Assembly (NCBI GenBank): GCA_947069175.1
Contig: CAMTDV010000003.1
Coordinates: 46,711,194-46,775,193, forward strand
Direction of reading: 5' to 3'
Source of the DNA: Scalesia atractyloides
Lineage: Eukaryota > Streptophyta > Magnoliopsida > Asterales > Asteraceae
Length of the DNA stretch: 64,000 nt
The position numbers were made by a program, and so were the translations under genes. Shown piece by piece: positions 1 through 12,633 of the stretch. The stretch's first letter is position 1, and each line of letters opens with the position of its first letter. A model generated the notes under the pieces. The model searched no databases, was not told where the DNA came from, and saw nothing but the letters and a program-made list of their open reading frames with translations.

Positions 1-1100
1 ACCGCATTCCAAAAGTATTCGACGTGCGATCTATAGACTATGTGACGATCAGTGAGTGCTTTCGTTATTGGGATACGACTTAGAAAATCTCTCATGTCAC
101 GATAAGCCGCTATCTCTGGTATAGTCTCGTCTATCAAACAACATACGTTATGAAATGACGAAAATGACGTTTTCTTAACCTGTACACAAAAAGCAGCAAA
201 CCGTTAGAAAAATTTTCAAAACTTTCAAATTCATAACATCATTCGTACGAGCCACATATCTACACGAATCAGCACTTAGAAAAATTCAGAAGTTTGAAAC
301 AAACAATCATTCGTACAGATCACTACTTCGTACGGATGAATTAAGACTTAGAAATTTTTAAGTTTTTCAAACTTGCTTCATACGAACATTGCTTCCTATG
401 AATCATCAGCACTTAAGATAATTTTGAAATTTTAACATTTAAGGGTTTTGCTTCGTACGAATCAGTTCATTTGTACGAATGAAAAGACATAACATTGAAA
501 AACCTTGCTTCATACGAACGAATTCTTCGTACAAATGATGAACCGTTCTAATAACACCAAGTTTAATCCAAACCTAAAACATGTTGTTTTTAACAAATTG
601 ATAGTCGATTTATAGGTTATTAGGGCTGATTTTAACGTTTTTATGGTCAATTTTAAGTTTTATCGGTCCAATCTCCCTAAATCTATGTTTCAAGTCCATT
701 TGGTTCAAATCTTGCATTATAACGGCTAAGTTTGAGCAAAATTACCTTTCCCATTGCAAGAGGTGTGCGGATCAACCACCCTAATGTAATGGTACTAAAA
801 AATTGTCAAGAAATGTTAAATTCAGAACGCATTCGCACAAAGTTCACACAGTAACATAAATTTTTTTCGTGTGAAGAATGAGACCTTTTATACTAGTTTG
901 AGTCGTTCGTACGAACCAACGGTTCGTGCGAAGCAAACCCAAACTTAGTTCGTACAAGCTAGTGAGGCTCGTACGAATCAGCTCTGAACCAAGTCCAAGT
1001 TAATGACCCCTGATAATTTTATTTTGATGTAATTTTTTATCAATTTTTTATCTGTTTAATACCCACTCAGTTAACCAAGTCCAAGTTAATGACCCTGCTT
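1..1100 (-). repeat. Motif-rich remnant, probably copia leader or LTR
   Basis: No ORF is supported. The stretch holds many copies of a palindrome-centred motif, TTCGTACGAA (perfect at 906-915) and close variants such as those at 241-250, 451-460 and 967-978. The same motif fills the leader of copia A (12634-13262) and the LTRs of copia A and copia B, so this is most likely the untranslated leader and/or LTR of another minus-strand copia copy that landed in the internal region of gypsy 1. I could not find an LTR boundary or primer site, so the assignment is by resemblance only. Confidence 0.45.
987..1095. repeat. 23-bp direct repeat flanking an AT-rich spacer
   Basis: The same 23 bases (starting AACCAAGTCC, ending AATGACCC) occur at 987-1009 and 1073-1095, offset by 86 bp. 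They lie at the junction between the motif-rich remnant and the gypsy 1 pol tail. They may mark an insertion or repair junction; the copy is too long for a normal 5-bp retrotransposon target duplication. Confidence 0.8.
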
Positions 1101-1103
1101 TAG

Positions 1104-1293
1104 ATTAGAAACAATGTCAAACAAAGTCATGGACTGGAAGGTCCAAAAGACAAGAAGAAGCCAAATCAAACTGGTGAAGGTTCGCTGGAATTCACGTCAC
1201 GATCCCGAGTATACGTGGGAGCGTGAAGATCAAATCAAGTCAAAATACCCCCACCTGTTCGAGAAGACTCCTTCAGTGGATGCCTCAAGCTGA
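1104..1293 (+). pseudogene. Gypsy 1 polyprotein, C-terminal remnant after integrase
   Basis: This is the last part of a Ty3/gypsy pol. The frame reads VMDWKVQK, then LVKVRWNSRHDPEYTWERE and KYPHLFEK, ending with TGA at 1291-1293. This tail (a chromodomain-like WNS...PEYTWE block followed by YPHLF) is typical of the C-terminus after integrase in plant gypsy elements and matches the ends of gypsy 2 (near 21600-21680) and gypsy 3 (near 55230-55308). Everything upstream (gag, protease, RT, most of integrase) is missing from the window or was replaced by the remnant on its left. The family call is firm; the exact left edge is not. Confidence 0.75.
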
Positions 1294-1318
1294 ATTTCGG
1301 GACAAAATTCTTTTTAAC

Positions 1319-1328
1319 AGGGGGAGTA
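1319..1328 (+). other. Polypurine tract of gypsy 1
   Basis: AGGGGGAGTA lies directly before the LTR start TGTGACA at 1329 and about 25 bp after the pol stop, the normal place for the plus-strand primer. Confidence 0.85.
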
Positions 1329-4206
1329 TGTGACAAATGGCAAATAACCCGTAATTCCGTACAATTTAATCACTAATTTCATATTATAATCTCATGCATA
1401 GTTATCGTAATTTTTGCAAAACTGAGTCGTACGTCATTAGGGCAAGTAAACCTGATCATAACACATACTGGTTTCCGCTACTATGAGAAACAGACCAAAA
1501 CAATGCCCTAAAAGTGTTGGTAGAAAGTGTTGGACGCACTAATTGCGGTGACACTAACTGTGTCGGAAAACCCACTGAAACGAATCAAGACATATGAAAA
1601 CACATAATTGAGATCAACTATTAAAAAATACTTACTTTCCGGTACAACGCCTAAATTGCAAAATTGTCCGTTTCGACCAAAAAAGGCGACAAATGGCGAT
1701 TTGTCCGCAAGACTAATTTGGAGGATTCCGGATGTCAGGATAAGAATAAACAATGTTAAACATCCTAAAATAATGTGAGAATAGCAAAAATGCACAAAAG
1801 ACATTGTTTCCGGTCATTCGTCAATCATTGCACAATTCGACCGGAAAGCGGTCGATTGTTGAAACGACGAATATTTTAGTAGTCGATAGTCTCATCCGGG
1901 CGTCTAGTGAACTAGTTAAGCATTATTTGGAACTCTGAATCCATTCAACTAACATGAGTTCACGGAAACACAACTTTCGGAAAAGTTCGACGGCGGATCA
2001 TAAAAGTATCGATATCGATCGAACGGTCGAACGAAAGACATATCGGCAACCCTAACTCATCATATACTCGTCTAGCGAACTAGTCATGAATATTTTTGGA
2101 TCGGAAATGCACTAATTAGACACCATATTAGTTGTGGTAGTCGAAAACAAAGGCTTCCGGTAATAAACAAATTGTTTCGTTTATTAGCGAATATTTCGAC
2201 GATGAGCGATCTAGCGGCATATCCGTCATCCGAAACTTAGTTTGGAGGATAATATGGATTTGCCATGTAATTACACCCCAAACACAAGTCTTATGCTTAA
2301 CAAACTTATCATAAATTACCCTAATTACCATACTTATCATAATTACTAAAATATCTCAAATTATAACATGTGGTAAAAACAAAATTAGACTTCACCCCCC
2401 ATCAAGTTCACGGCTCAAGTGGGTCCCACCCCACTTGATTTTGTTGAAAATTTGAGATATTAAGTATGATGTCTTATAGATTTGATAGACTTGATGAATG
2501 ATGAGATATATATCATGATCTCCTAAATAATTTATCATTTTCCTTCTTCAAAAAGTTGCAACATTTCTCTCATTCCTTTTCCCCTAACTCATGGCTACAA
2601 CACCATCACCATAAGCCACCATTTTGCCACCACAAATTCACCACTTTTTATACCACTTAAAGCCTAGTCAAGACCCCTAAAGAAGCTTGCATGGATGGAG
2701 ATCATTAGGGATTCTTAAGGAGCTTCTTTTTCTTCTAAATCTTCAAGATACTTGTGCACCATTTGTAAGCTAAACTCCTCCATGATTTAGCTTATGTTTA
2801 TGTTTGGATTATTAGTGTACAAGTTGATCATCTTGAAAATCAAGAAAAGATAAGTTAAAAACCCTAAAACACAACATAAAAATAACACTAAATATTGTTT
2901 ATTTTGTGTTGATTATATGCTTATATGATTGTTAGATTGTATATTGAAGTTGTTTATGTTGATATTATGATATAAAAGTGAGATGATCTTGTGTGATTTA
3001 GTATAAAAATAAGGATTTAAACATGATAAGGTTTAAATCTAAACAAGATCATCACCTACATAATCCATGTAAAATACTACAACTTAAAGATAATTTTTAT
3101 ACATAGGAATGGTTTTTATAAGAAGTAAACATATATACGTAAGTTGTAATCACCTTAAAAATGTGTAATAATCAAGGGGTTAAGTGCATAAACTTGTCTA
3201 AACAACCTGCTAAAGTATTGATTTGAAAAGGCTACTAAATATTAAAAACCCACTTGATTTACTAGGATGTTAAAGCATAAAAAGTCATGGATGATGATAT
3301 TTTGATTATGTAAAATAAATATTAGATGGTTGTTGATGATGATTATGAGTTTAAACAGGTTTTAAATACGTTTTTAAAACGTGGAAAACGCCATAGTTTA
3401 AGGGAAACTATGGCGAAATTTTCTAAAAATCTAATCGCTATTAAAACATGATTAGTGGGGTGATTAGTGGGACTTAACGTGATTAGTAACTTAAATCGTC
3501 ATTAAGTGGACTCTAATGACAAAGGTTATCTCTAAATAACCAAGTGTTTAAACAAAGTTACAAATATATATTTATAAGTAAAAATAAATACTTTTACAAA
3601 AATATATTCTTATATGGAAAATAATACAAGTATTTTTATGAATATTTGTTACTAATAAATGGTATGTATGCATGTGTGTATTGTATATGTATGTATTAGA
3701 AATTTAGGGTATTTATAATAAAATACCAATCTTATACAAAATACAAACACTTAAACAATATACCAAGTATCGGTGACATAATAAATACATTCTCACAATG
3801 CGTCGAAACAATAAATCAGACAATTAAAGCAATGCGAACAATAGGCGGACATTCAATATTACACCGTCGCGTCGACGACCAACGGGTGAACCGCCGACAC
3901 GAAAGGTCGCTATGACAACGGGCGATCCTCGATGAAAATGAGCATACAATGAACAACGCCGACGACGAGTCCAAATATATTTTTCGACGACTCAACATAT
4001 GTATATGTTATCGAAACCAAAAACCCGGAAGGTTAAGTATATTAAAAGTTAGAAAAATTATAAGTAAACACTTATAATAAAAATGGGCTTATATACACAT
4101 ATATTTGGGCTAGGCCCAAATTGTGAAAACCATATATTAGGTCCGAATTCCATAATGTTATGTAGGTGGCCCAAAAACTAATAAAAGTCCAAAACTGTAT
4201 AAAAAT

Positions 4207-4442
4207 ACATGGGCTAGACCCAAGGATATAAAAATACATGGGCTAGGCCCAAGGATATAAAAATACATGGGCTAGGCCCCAGGATACAAAAAGACATGGG
4301 CTAGGCCCAAGGATACAAAGACATGGGATAGGCCCAAAGACAAAAAGACATGGGCTAGGCCCAATGATAAAAATTACATGGGCTAGGCCCGGTGACAAGA
4401 AAACATGGGCTAGGCCCAATGACATGTGAAGGGCAAGGCCCA
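4207..4442. repeat. Minisatellite, about 8 units of 27-29 bp, in the gypsy 1 LTR
   Basis: TGGGCTAGGCCCA or a one-base variant recurs with starts at 4210, 4239, 4268, 4297, 4324, 4351, 4379 and 4406, plus a partial unit near 4430. The core is nearly palindromic and contains TGGGCY/RGCCCA, the site II type element bound by TCP factors in plant promoters. The 72-residue minus-strand ORF over it is only a translation of the repeat. Confidence 0.92.
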
Positions 4443-4465
4443 GCTCACACATGGTTTGCAAAAAA

Positions 4466-4468
<3 letters not shown>

Positions 4469-4505
<37 letters not shown>
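4469..4505. repeat. (TA)n microsatellite
   Basis: An uninterrupted run of TA dinucleotides directly after an A-rich stretch, inside the gypsy 1 LTR. Confidence 0.97.
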
Positions 4506-4508
<3 letters not shown>

Positions 4509-5553
4509 AAGAAATATATATACCGACATTAATCGAACAAACAAACTACCAACACTATGATCACATTATAAGTTGTTCAATCATAACAAGTAAATAAATA
4601 ACAAGAATTCTATATGAACAACGAGTACAAGGTCCATTGAGACCTAGGTGTCTAATGAAACCAATACGCATGTAGGTTACATACATTGCAGACACCGAAA
4701 GTTAAACAGTACGACTTAAAGGAACGCGAAAACTTTGAGTTCATGTCCCTCCTTTCACTTAATTTAAGTTTTGTTAAAACTATCGAGGGGAAATACATGT
4801 TAGGTCAAAACAGTATGTTAGCTATGAGTTAGCAGATAACAGATCATTGTGCGTAAGTAGGAAATAACAGTAGTAACCATTAATCACTTAGTGACCAAGG
4901 TGCAAAAGAGGTAGATCTATTGAGTTTGAGACCCGCTCCACTCCTGGTTGGTATACCCATTGGAGTGCTTTTGTGATCCCAAAATGTCAAAGAAGTCTCA
5001 GTTTGGTTACTTACTTATGGCACAAGTATGTCAGGGTGCTAGCGACACACTGATAGATCCTTAATTAACTCATTGATGCTTATAACATACTTGGATTTCA
5101 ATACAGGTTTTCAAGGATGACATTTTGATACGAAAACATTAAACTACATGAACTCGCCAACTTTATGTTGACTTTTTAAAATTACATGTATTTCAGGACG
5201 CAGGACTTGAGCTGGTGATGGGATTCGGGTTTGGGATTTTCAAGACAACGATGTACTAACTTTTGGAGGGTTTGCCTTTTATATCCCAACCTCGTTTGGG
5301 TATATAGAGGTCAAAGCCTCAGCATGACTTTTTGATAAAAACAATATCTTATTTTGGGACATGTGTTTTAAACCATGGTTGTAATGATAATTTGATACTG
5401 ATAACAATGTGGTTTCACTTTTGAATATTGTAAATGTGTAATGAAACTTAGTAATGGCATGATATCGTTGTTGTTAATACTGTTTACCAAATTGGATGCA
5501 ATGATTACCTAATCGTCACACATTTGCGCTTCCGCTTCGACCGGGGTGTGACA

Positions 5554-5949
5554 ACAAGTTATTCAATTTTTCATTTAGGTTTATTTCTTGAAAACAATTT
5601 ACTGAAAGAGTGAAGCCTACTGGCATATCCTCAGTAAGACCTATTTAATTACTTGTTTAATCATTCCAATTCTTTAGCATACTGTGACTATCATATTGAT
5701 ATAATATGATCTCTCTTTTTCACAAAAACTCTTTTTGACTTTTATAATGTTTTTGTATTTTCCCAAAATTTCTTCCCCTAAAATCAAAAACATATTTTTG
5801 GATTTTTAGTGTTTTTAAGAAAATATATATATATATATAATTCGTCAAACCGATGAGTATTCGTGTCAAGTCGTTGTCATCCTCAAACCTAACCTCGTGT
5901 ATATCACTGATGTTAGATTTCTTAAACCATTCAGTTTTAAAAGATTTTT
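5554..5949 (-). other. Copia A 3' noncoding segment after RNase H
   Basis: AT-rich sequence between the end of the gypsy 1 LTR and the last recognisable RNase H residues of copia A. It includes a short AT microsatellite near 5825-5839. No ORF is supported. The polypurine tract and 3' LTR of copia A are not visible and should lie left of gypsy 1, outside the window. Confidence 0.55.
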
Positions 5950-6560
5950 AAATCTTGTTCGATCAAAGGCTTTGGTATAAAAATCTGCTTTTTGGTCATT
6001 AGTGTGGACTTTTTTTCAATTCTAACCAACTTTTTCTCGTAGCAATCACAGATAAAGTGGTGTCAAATCTCAATATGTTTGGTTCGAGAATGTTGATATG
6101 AGTTTTTAGTGATATCGATCGCAGCCTGGTTATGTACATATATTGGCGTATCAAGAAATTGCAGTCCGAAGTCTCTCATCTGCCATTGAATCCAGAGAAT
6201 CTAGGCACAACAGCTGGATGCTGAAACGTATTTAGCCTCACAAGTAGAGAGAGCGACCGCAGTCTGTTTGTTGCATTGCCATCTTACCAAACGGGTTCCG
6301 AAGAACTGGTAACCAGCCGTCGTAGATTTGGTGTTGAGTTTGTAGCAACCGAAATCAGAATACAAGTAACCCGCAATATTGAAGTCGTCATGTCTAGGGT
6401 ACCACAAGTCGGTGCTTGGAAATCCCTGTAGATATCTCATGATACGTTTGACGGCGAGCAAGTGCGAATCTCTTGGATTAGACTGATAATGGGCACACAC
6501 GCATGTTGGATACATGATATCAAGTCGAGAAGCAGTGAAATACATCAAGGATCCGATCAT
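5950..6560 (-). pseudogene. Copia A RNase H (degenerate)
   Basis: Ty1/copia RNase H, which would remove RNA from the RNA-DNA hybrid during reverse transcription. The N-terminal half (6201-6560) reads IGSLMYFTASRLDIMYPTC, then LAVKRIMRYLQG, and later LSTCEAKYVSASSCC; the family has CEAEY here, so the second acidic residue of the motif is Lys. The first acidic block (family SDSDHGG) is altered to YSDFGC. The remainder to about 5950 is recognisable only in pieces, through stops and frame changes (it resembles the intact copy in copia B at 31990-32574). It is out of frame with the RT upstream. Confidence 0.85.
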
Positions 6561-7600
6561 AGAGCGTCATAAAGTTTCATCAACTTTGACTCCAGTAAGA
6601 TCGGACAAATGCCGTGATTAGGAGCTAATGGGGTTGTTGCTGGTTTAGCTCCTGCCATATCGAATTTCTCCAATATGTCATGAACATACTTCGTCTGATG
6701 GATGAAGATACCATCAGGCAACTGATTGACCTGAAGTCCTAAAGAGAACTTCATCTCCCCCATCGCGCTCATTTCAAATTTGCGCTTCATGACTTCTTCA
6801 AAGTCTTTACACAACTTATCATTTATCGATCCGAAGATGATATCATCCACATATATCTTTACAATAATCAAATGCCCATCCACTTCCTTCGTAAAGAGGG
6901 TAGAATCTACAGTTCCTCTGATAAAGCCATTGTCTGTGAGATGTCGAGACAGTGTTTCATACCAAGCTCTCGGGGCTTGAGGTAGACCATACGAGGCTTT
7001 ATTCAGAAGGTAGACTTTGTCTTTGTGTATAGGATCGACAAACCCTGGTGGTTGGCCGACATACACCTCCTCTTTTACTTTTCCGTACAGGAAAGCAGAT
7101 TTGACATCTAACTGGTACACCTTGAACCCATTCCACAAGGTAAAGGCCAAGAATATGCGGATCACTTTAAGACGGGCGACCGGGGCATAGACTTCGGTGT
7201 AATTTATCCCTTCCTGCTGATGGAAACCCTGAACCAGAATTCGAGCTTTTTTGCACACTACAATGCCTCTATCATCACGTTTGAAGTTGAAGACCCATCT
7301 AGTGTTTATCTTTTTGTGATGATCGGGTAGGTCAACAAGCTTCTAGACTCCAAGTTTCTTGAATTGAAGCAACTCTTCTTGCATCGTGTCCACCCAGCAT
7401 TCTTCCTTTAATGCGTCTTTCCAGCTTCCTGGCTCAACCTGAGAAACAAAACAACTATTAGAAAGTCTGGTTTGAAGTGGAGCAATACGAGTATAGAAAC
7501 AGTTTAGATCCTTGTTGATCTGATTGCGAGTTTGCACTCCTGATTGTAAGCTGCCTATAATATTCTCCGAAGGATGATATGAAAGCGTCCTCGGCATCAC
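6561..7600 (-). pseudogene. Copia A reverse transcriptase
   Basis: Ty1/copia RT. From the N-terminal side it shows [60 protein letters not shown] and the catalytic YVDDIIFGS, which is intact, then EMKFSLGLQVNQLPDGIFIH. The whole stretch is one frame except for a TAG at 7343-7345, where the family has Trp (GVWKLVDLP), a G-to-A change. It is followed by a frame change near 6560 into RNase H. The upstream part carries the acidic NIIGSLQSGVQTRNQ linker end. The domain is recognisable but cannot be translated as one protein. Confidence 0.93.
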
Positions 7601-8252
7601 TTAATTGGGAACATCTACTTGTGTTTGCAAATTTGTGATGACTTCATCCATAACCGGTACATATGATGAAGCTTCATTCCTGAGGTTTGACTGATCAGCC
7701 TGTGTGTTCAAGAAGCTTTCAATCTATTCAGATCCTTCATCGGAACTGGATCCACCATCGTCGAAAGTCGGTTCCCGATCAGAGTTAGCATTTGGCTGTT
7801 ACTGGGCAGATGATTGGCAGTGTTGACAATGGGTACAGGGACAAAGTTTTGACGAGTAGAGCTCGGACCTACATTAGACGTGGTAGACACAGGAAGTGAC
7901 GGGGAAAACACTAATGGTCTGGTAACTTGTTCTTGGTTAGAAATTTGATGCTGTTGAAAGAGCATAACAAGTTCTTCTTTTGATGGCACATCTGGCAGGT
8001 TGAAAGAGTTCCACAAATTATCATAGTTAAACAGTCACGGATCCCCAGGTTTCTGTGTTGGTGTAGTATATCTTTGACAATCCACATGCTGCGCAAGAAT
8101 AACTTGGTTCAAGCTCGGCAAGAAAACACGTTTCAGAGGAGTAGCATAACCCATGAAGAATCCTTCCAAGGATTTGGCACCAAATTTACAAGCCAGGTCC
8201 AATACATACACGGTGATCCAAAAGGCTCCAGAAATGCAAGGTTGGGCTTTCG
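7601..8252 (-). pseudogene. Copia A integrase-RT linker region
   Basis: Variable Ser/Thr/Pro/Gln-rich linker between integrase and RT, read in two overlapping frames (pieces near 7708-8016 and 8035-8274). The right piece has CKFGAKSLEGFFMGYATPLK, equivalent to the KFGPKAIEGFFLGYA block of copia B, which marks the end of the integrase region in copia elements. Frame changes and stops are frequent. No independent function is expected. Confidence 0.75.
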
Positions 8253-9164
8253 CTAATTTAGTAACTTGAAACACGTCTTGTTGTGAGGCTTAACTGTTAA
8301 CACACGATTCAAGGTGTAACACACTGACGCGACTGCTTCAATCCAGAAACTGATTGGCAATTTCAAATCGGCTAGCATAGTTCTGGTAGTCTCGATCAGT
8401 GTGCGATTCTTTCGTTTAGCAACTCCATTTTGTTGTGGAGTATAAGGAGCACTGAATTCATGAAGAATCCCCTTCTCCTTTGCAGAATTCCAGCATCCGC
8501 TTGTTCTTGAACTCTGTACCGTTGTCACTGCGGATTCTCTTGATTGGTAAGTGATACAGGTTTTCGATTTTTCTAAATAGAATCATTAGAGTTTCAAATG
8601 TATCGTCTTTGCTCTCCAGAAAGAAAACCCATGAGAATCTTGAATAATCATCTGTAATGACAAGAGAATATAGATCACCAGAAATGGGTTTGATGTTTAC
8701 TGGTCCAAAAAGATCCATATGTAGCCTCTCTAGTGGTAGCTTGATAGAATTCAACAACTTTCATGGGTGCGATTTCTTGTGCTGCTTCCCTTTTTACAGC
8801 TCAAGCAATCATCAGATAATTGAAAATTCTTCAAGTTAACACCCTCCACTAGGTCGTTATGCACAAGATAATTCATCTTTCGCAGATGAATGTGCCCCAC
8901 TTTTCTATGCCATAGTATCGACTCTTTCTCGGTAGCTTTAGAAACAAAGCATTAAACTTTCTTCGATGTTGTTGATGCGACACTCATATCTAGAACATAC
9001 AAGTCCTTTTCTCTCGGTGCACGCATCAGAATCCATTCCTCCGGAATCTTGAAACCCGGTTTTAAGATCAAACATTCTTTATCGTTGAAATGCGTCGTGA
9101 ATTTCTTGTCACAAATCTGCGAAATACTGAGTAGATTGTTCTCGAGTTCTGCAATGTGGTTCAC
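8253..9164 (-). pseudogene. Copia A GAG-pre-integrase and integrase
   Basis: The integrase would join element cDNA to host DNA. The pre-integrase piece (8952-9164) has NNLLSISQICDKKFTTHFND and KEKDLYVLDM-like residues; the core (8253-8757) shows HMDLFGPV, ITDDYSRFSWVFFL, IRSDNGTEFKNK and YTPQQNGVAKRKNRTLIE. The first two catalytic Asp residues are present. The third acidic residue, Glu in the family motif NGVxERKN, is Lys here (codon at 8415-8417, GAA to AAA type), so the DDE triad is broken. A frame change separates the SDNGTEF piece from the PQQNG piece near 8480. Confidence 0.92.
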
Positions 9165-9380
9165 TTAATCAAACGATACAACTCCGTTCGTGAGAATTCC
9201 TTCACCAACAATCCTTCCTTCTTGTGTTCCGGCAAACATACATATCCTCTGTGGATAGCTTTAACGTCGTGTAACAACGCAAGCATCCCTGTCATATGCC
9301 TGGAGGCTCCACTATTCATGAACCATTTAGACATTATCGATCATGGGAGTCTCTGCACACAAAAGGAAGAAACTATTTAA
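9165..9380 (-). pseudogene. Copia A aspartic protease with lost catalytic Asp
   Basis: The minus strand reads WFMNSGASRHMTG around 9290-9335. The family motif is DSGASxHMTG (intact in copia B at about 35270-35300). The catalytic Asp codon at 9314-9316 is AAT (Asn), a single G-to-A change from GAT. The protease would cut the polyprotein; this copy should be inactive. Further residues downstream (LLHDVKA) follow the family order. Confidence 0.88.
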
Positions 9381-12300
9381 ACAAAGAAACCCAAGCCATC
9401 TTGGTCTTGGGTGGGTTCGGAATGTCGAATTTCGGACTTACTTTGTTTTTAACATTCTTTTTAGGCTCGGTTTTGTTTGGAATAGAAGGTTTAGGTTCTA
9501 CCTTGGACGGTTTCACTTTTGCCACCCATCTTTGCGTTTTTAGATTTGCCTTTTTAATATAGAATTTAGAATCCATTTGGCAATGTTTAGTTGATGTTTA
9601 ACCAATTTCAAATTTTGAATAACGTTGAGTAATTGGTTTAACATTTTTGTAGGATTCATTTGTTCTTTTCAAGATTCACTTTGGCGCAACCATAGATGCT
9701 TTCTGTTTCTCGTCCTTGGTGAACTTTTTAGAATGAGAATCATGTTTGGGAGATTCTTGTGAGCAATATCTTGCAATGTGCCCAACATTTTGACATTTGA
9801 AACATGTTCTACTGCCCTTTCGAACAGAAGATTCCAAAACTTGTTTCCTTTTCTCTTTCTCTTTCTTGAAATCATCATTCGATTGTGTTATGATGATTTC
9901 TTTTTCTTTCTCTGTTGTTGTCCCAAAAACAAAATTTCTTTTCTTGGTAAAATTTAGTTTCTGACACTTGTTGTTTATTCATGGCTTTTGGAAACCCAAC
10001 CCTGCCCTCTTATTTTCAGGATAATCTCTATTTTATGATAGTAGGGTCGGTTGTCACTTTTTGATTTAGAGTAGAAAGATGCATCATGTTTATCTAAATC
10101 AACATGACTTAACTCCACAAGCTTGAACATTTTATCAAAACGATCTAGATTCACGTTCTGGATGTGAAAGTCTTCATCAGAAAATAGTTTATTTGATCCT
10201 TTCATTTTATAAACTATGACGTTTGGATCATTCGTTAAACTATTTTCCGATGGTTCAGCATCAGACTCAGACTTTTCAGATTCACTTTTTAAAACATTTT
10301 CACTATTTTCCACAGTTTTAACCACCTCAGAGTCACATTCACTATTAGAAGTTGTGTAAGTTATGTCGATGTTTGTAGGCAACTCATTCGATTATTTAGT
10401 TTTTAGTTTTAGATTGAGTGCCTTCTCCACCCCTGCTGGTTTCAACCTTGCACTTTTAGTTTCAACCTGCTCTGATTCTTCTTTGTTTTCAATTTTAGGT
10501 AAAATGTGATCAATGACATAAGAGCTTATTGAATAACTGATTAACAGCTTGTTAACCCGTTCAGTTTCGATTCTTACCTTCTCAAGCTCATTCTTTAGCT
10601 CAGCGATAGTGTTTAAGTGAATATTAATGGCCATTTTCTTGTCCATTATTGTCGATTTGAGCATCAAGAGTGTTGCGTCACTTTCTCTGAGTGCTTTTGT
10701 GTATAGTTTTTAACAGAGTTACTTAATTTGTCGTAAGCTTCTTTAGTTGATTTGTAATCGCTTGACAAATTATCTGTTAAACTTGGAGTTCAGCATATCG
10801 TGTGTCTTTTACAAGACAATCACTACATGGCTCAACACATTTTAGACACGGTTTTTCAACCATAAATTCACTCTTTGATTCATTTACCTTATTGCCATTT
10901 GCCATGCATGCCTGATGATGTCATCTGACAACTTCTCCATCTTTTCATTGACTTTTTCTTCATCAACTGGCTTCTTTTGTTCTTCGCATGATGATTGCTG
11001 ACTTGGTGCAAAATAACCTGCAAAAGCTTTTAGGATTTCATTAGGCAAGAGGTATTTAAACGGACTGTTCAAAAGTTCCTCCTCCTCTAACGATGTATGA
11101 TAGTAAAAATTATCTTCAGGACCCTCATTAAAAGATGCCCCTGATTCCTCCTCAGGTTCTTCAATAATTTCTGTAACCAAAGCCAGACTTTCATTCTTTG
11201 ATATATATTTGTTCCAGTTGAAGCCCTTATCTTCTTGAGTCACCACTAGTGCTTTATCTTTGGTCTCTGGCTGTTTATCTCCGATCGGCACCATTTGAGA
11301 TCTTGGATGAGGACGGTGATAGCTTGCTTTCTTGTAGTAATCATCGGCAAAAGGGTTATGGTTACCCTGAACCTCTCTGTTCGGACATTCACACTTGAAG
11401 TGTCCCTTTTCCCGACATTTAAAACAAGTAACTTTGGATTTATCAAACCAAGTTTTCCATCCAGACCTCCCGAGTTGTCTTTGCCAGTAATTTTCATGAA
11501 TCTTTGTGCACTTCGAACGATCAACGCCATACACCACTTGATGTCAATCAGCTCCATTTCAACCGGATCTATCTGATCATAATCTTCTCTTGTCATTTCT
11601 GAGTTTCCAATTTTTCCTGCGACTAGACTATCATATGACTCGAGTACCGAAGCTAGTCAAGACATGTGTTGCTTCGCAGTCTTCTCATCAAAATTCTACG
11701 CATTCTGGAAATCTACAGCAATGTTGCATTGTAAGACTCTTTGATTAGGATGAGATTGAGTAGTCTGGTTGATCTGGGGCTAGTTTGAACCATAAGATGA
11801 CTGTGGGCTTGGAGGCGTGTTAGGATCAACTGATATATAGGATTGAAGCCACTGTTCTGGTTTCATGGTGAACTTGGCGTGCTGTAGGCGCTGAAGGCTG
11901 TCTGGATCTTCGGAGACTGAATTTGAGCAGCAGAACTATTCTTGAAGTATAGATTAACATCTTGTTGAACTTGGACGGTTTTTTTCTTTGCCATCTTCTG
12001 CATTTCGAGTTCATGTCCCTCCAGTCTTTCAATGAAATGTGGTAATGAGAAATTACCATACTCGATTCAATTCTTCAATATAGTCAGATAAGTAGACCAA
12101 TCGCCCTGCGGTAGAGAATCTGCCAACTTATCAACAAGTTCTTCGTTGGTCTTCATGATTCCCATTCTCTTCATTTGTACCACCAAATGACAGTATCTTT
12201 CGATTAATTGCTTCACAGTCTCTGCTTTAATCAGTGTAAAGATGTCAAACTCTTTACTCAACAACACCCGTTTACTCTTTCGAAGCTGAGCACTTCCCTG

Positions 12301-12633
12301 AAACTTCAAACGAAGAGCATTCCACATTGATTGAGCATCATCATCGTGTTGTAGTAATGCAAGAATATCTTCTTTGATAGATTGTTGTAGAATGTTCATC
12401 ATTTTCTTTTCATTTATGAACCTTTCCCTTTCAACATCCGAGAGTTGAACTAGAGTCTTTTCGAGGCCATTTTCACCTACAGGAGCTTGATATTTAACTT
12501 CGATAGCGAACCAGCAAGCAAAGTGATTTGCATGGACCCAATTCATGAACCGTTCACTCCAGCTGTCAAAATCTTCTAGGTTCATTAGCTTCGGCGGTTT
12601 GGTCATGGTACCCATCTCATTTTCGAGATTCAT
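9381..12633 (-). pseudogene. Copia A gag, SIRE-like, with two zinc knuckles
   Basis: Long gag (capsid/nucleocapsid region) in at least five frame pieces. The N-terminal piece 12067-12633 (188 residues) starts with an ATG at 12633 and shows the copia gag core: LEDFDSWSERFMNWVHANH, then MWNALRLKFQGS and LADSLPQGDWSTYL. A first CCHC knuckle, CFKCREKGHFKCEC, lies at 11385-11426, followed by an acidic Glu-rich part. A coiled-coil-like piece lies at 10392-10667 and an Asp/Ser/Glu-rich piece at 9975-10382. A second knuckle, CFKCQNVGHIARYC, lies at 9763-9804. Two knuckles and a long acidic middle are as in SIRE/Maximus elements. The order matches copia B piece by piece. Confidence 0.9.

Larger units (their letters stand above)
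1329..5553 (+). mobile_element. 3' LTR of gypsy 1 (about 4.2 kb)
   Basis: The sequence starts with TGTGACA just after a polypurine tract and ends with GGTGTGACA at 5553, followed by ACAAG, which would be the target-site copy (its partner is off the window). At 4225 bp it is long for an LTR. No coding sequence is supported inside it; the short ORFs are unrelated to known proteins. It holds a minisatellite with GGCCCA motifs (4207-4442) and a TA microsatellite (4469-4505). The matching 5' LTR is not in the window, so the length rests on the two termini alone. It appears inserted downstream of the RNase H of copia A. Confidence 0.8.

Noticed and set aside
4243..4461. A 72-residue protein with GLAHVF repeats
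   Set aside because: It is a translation of the minisatellite in the LTR.
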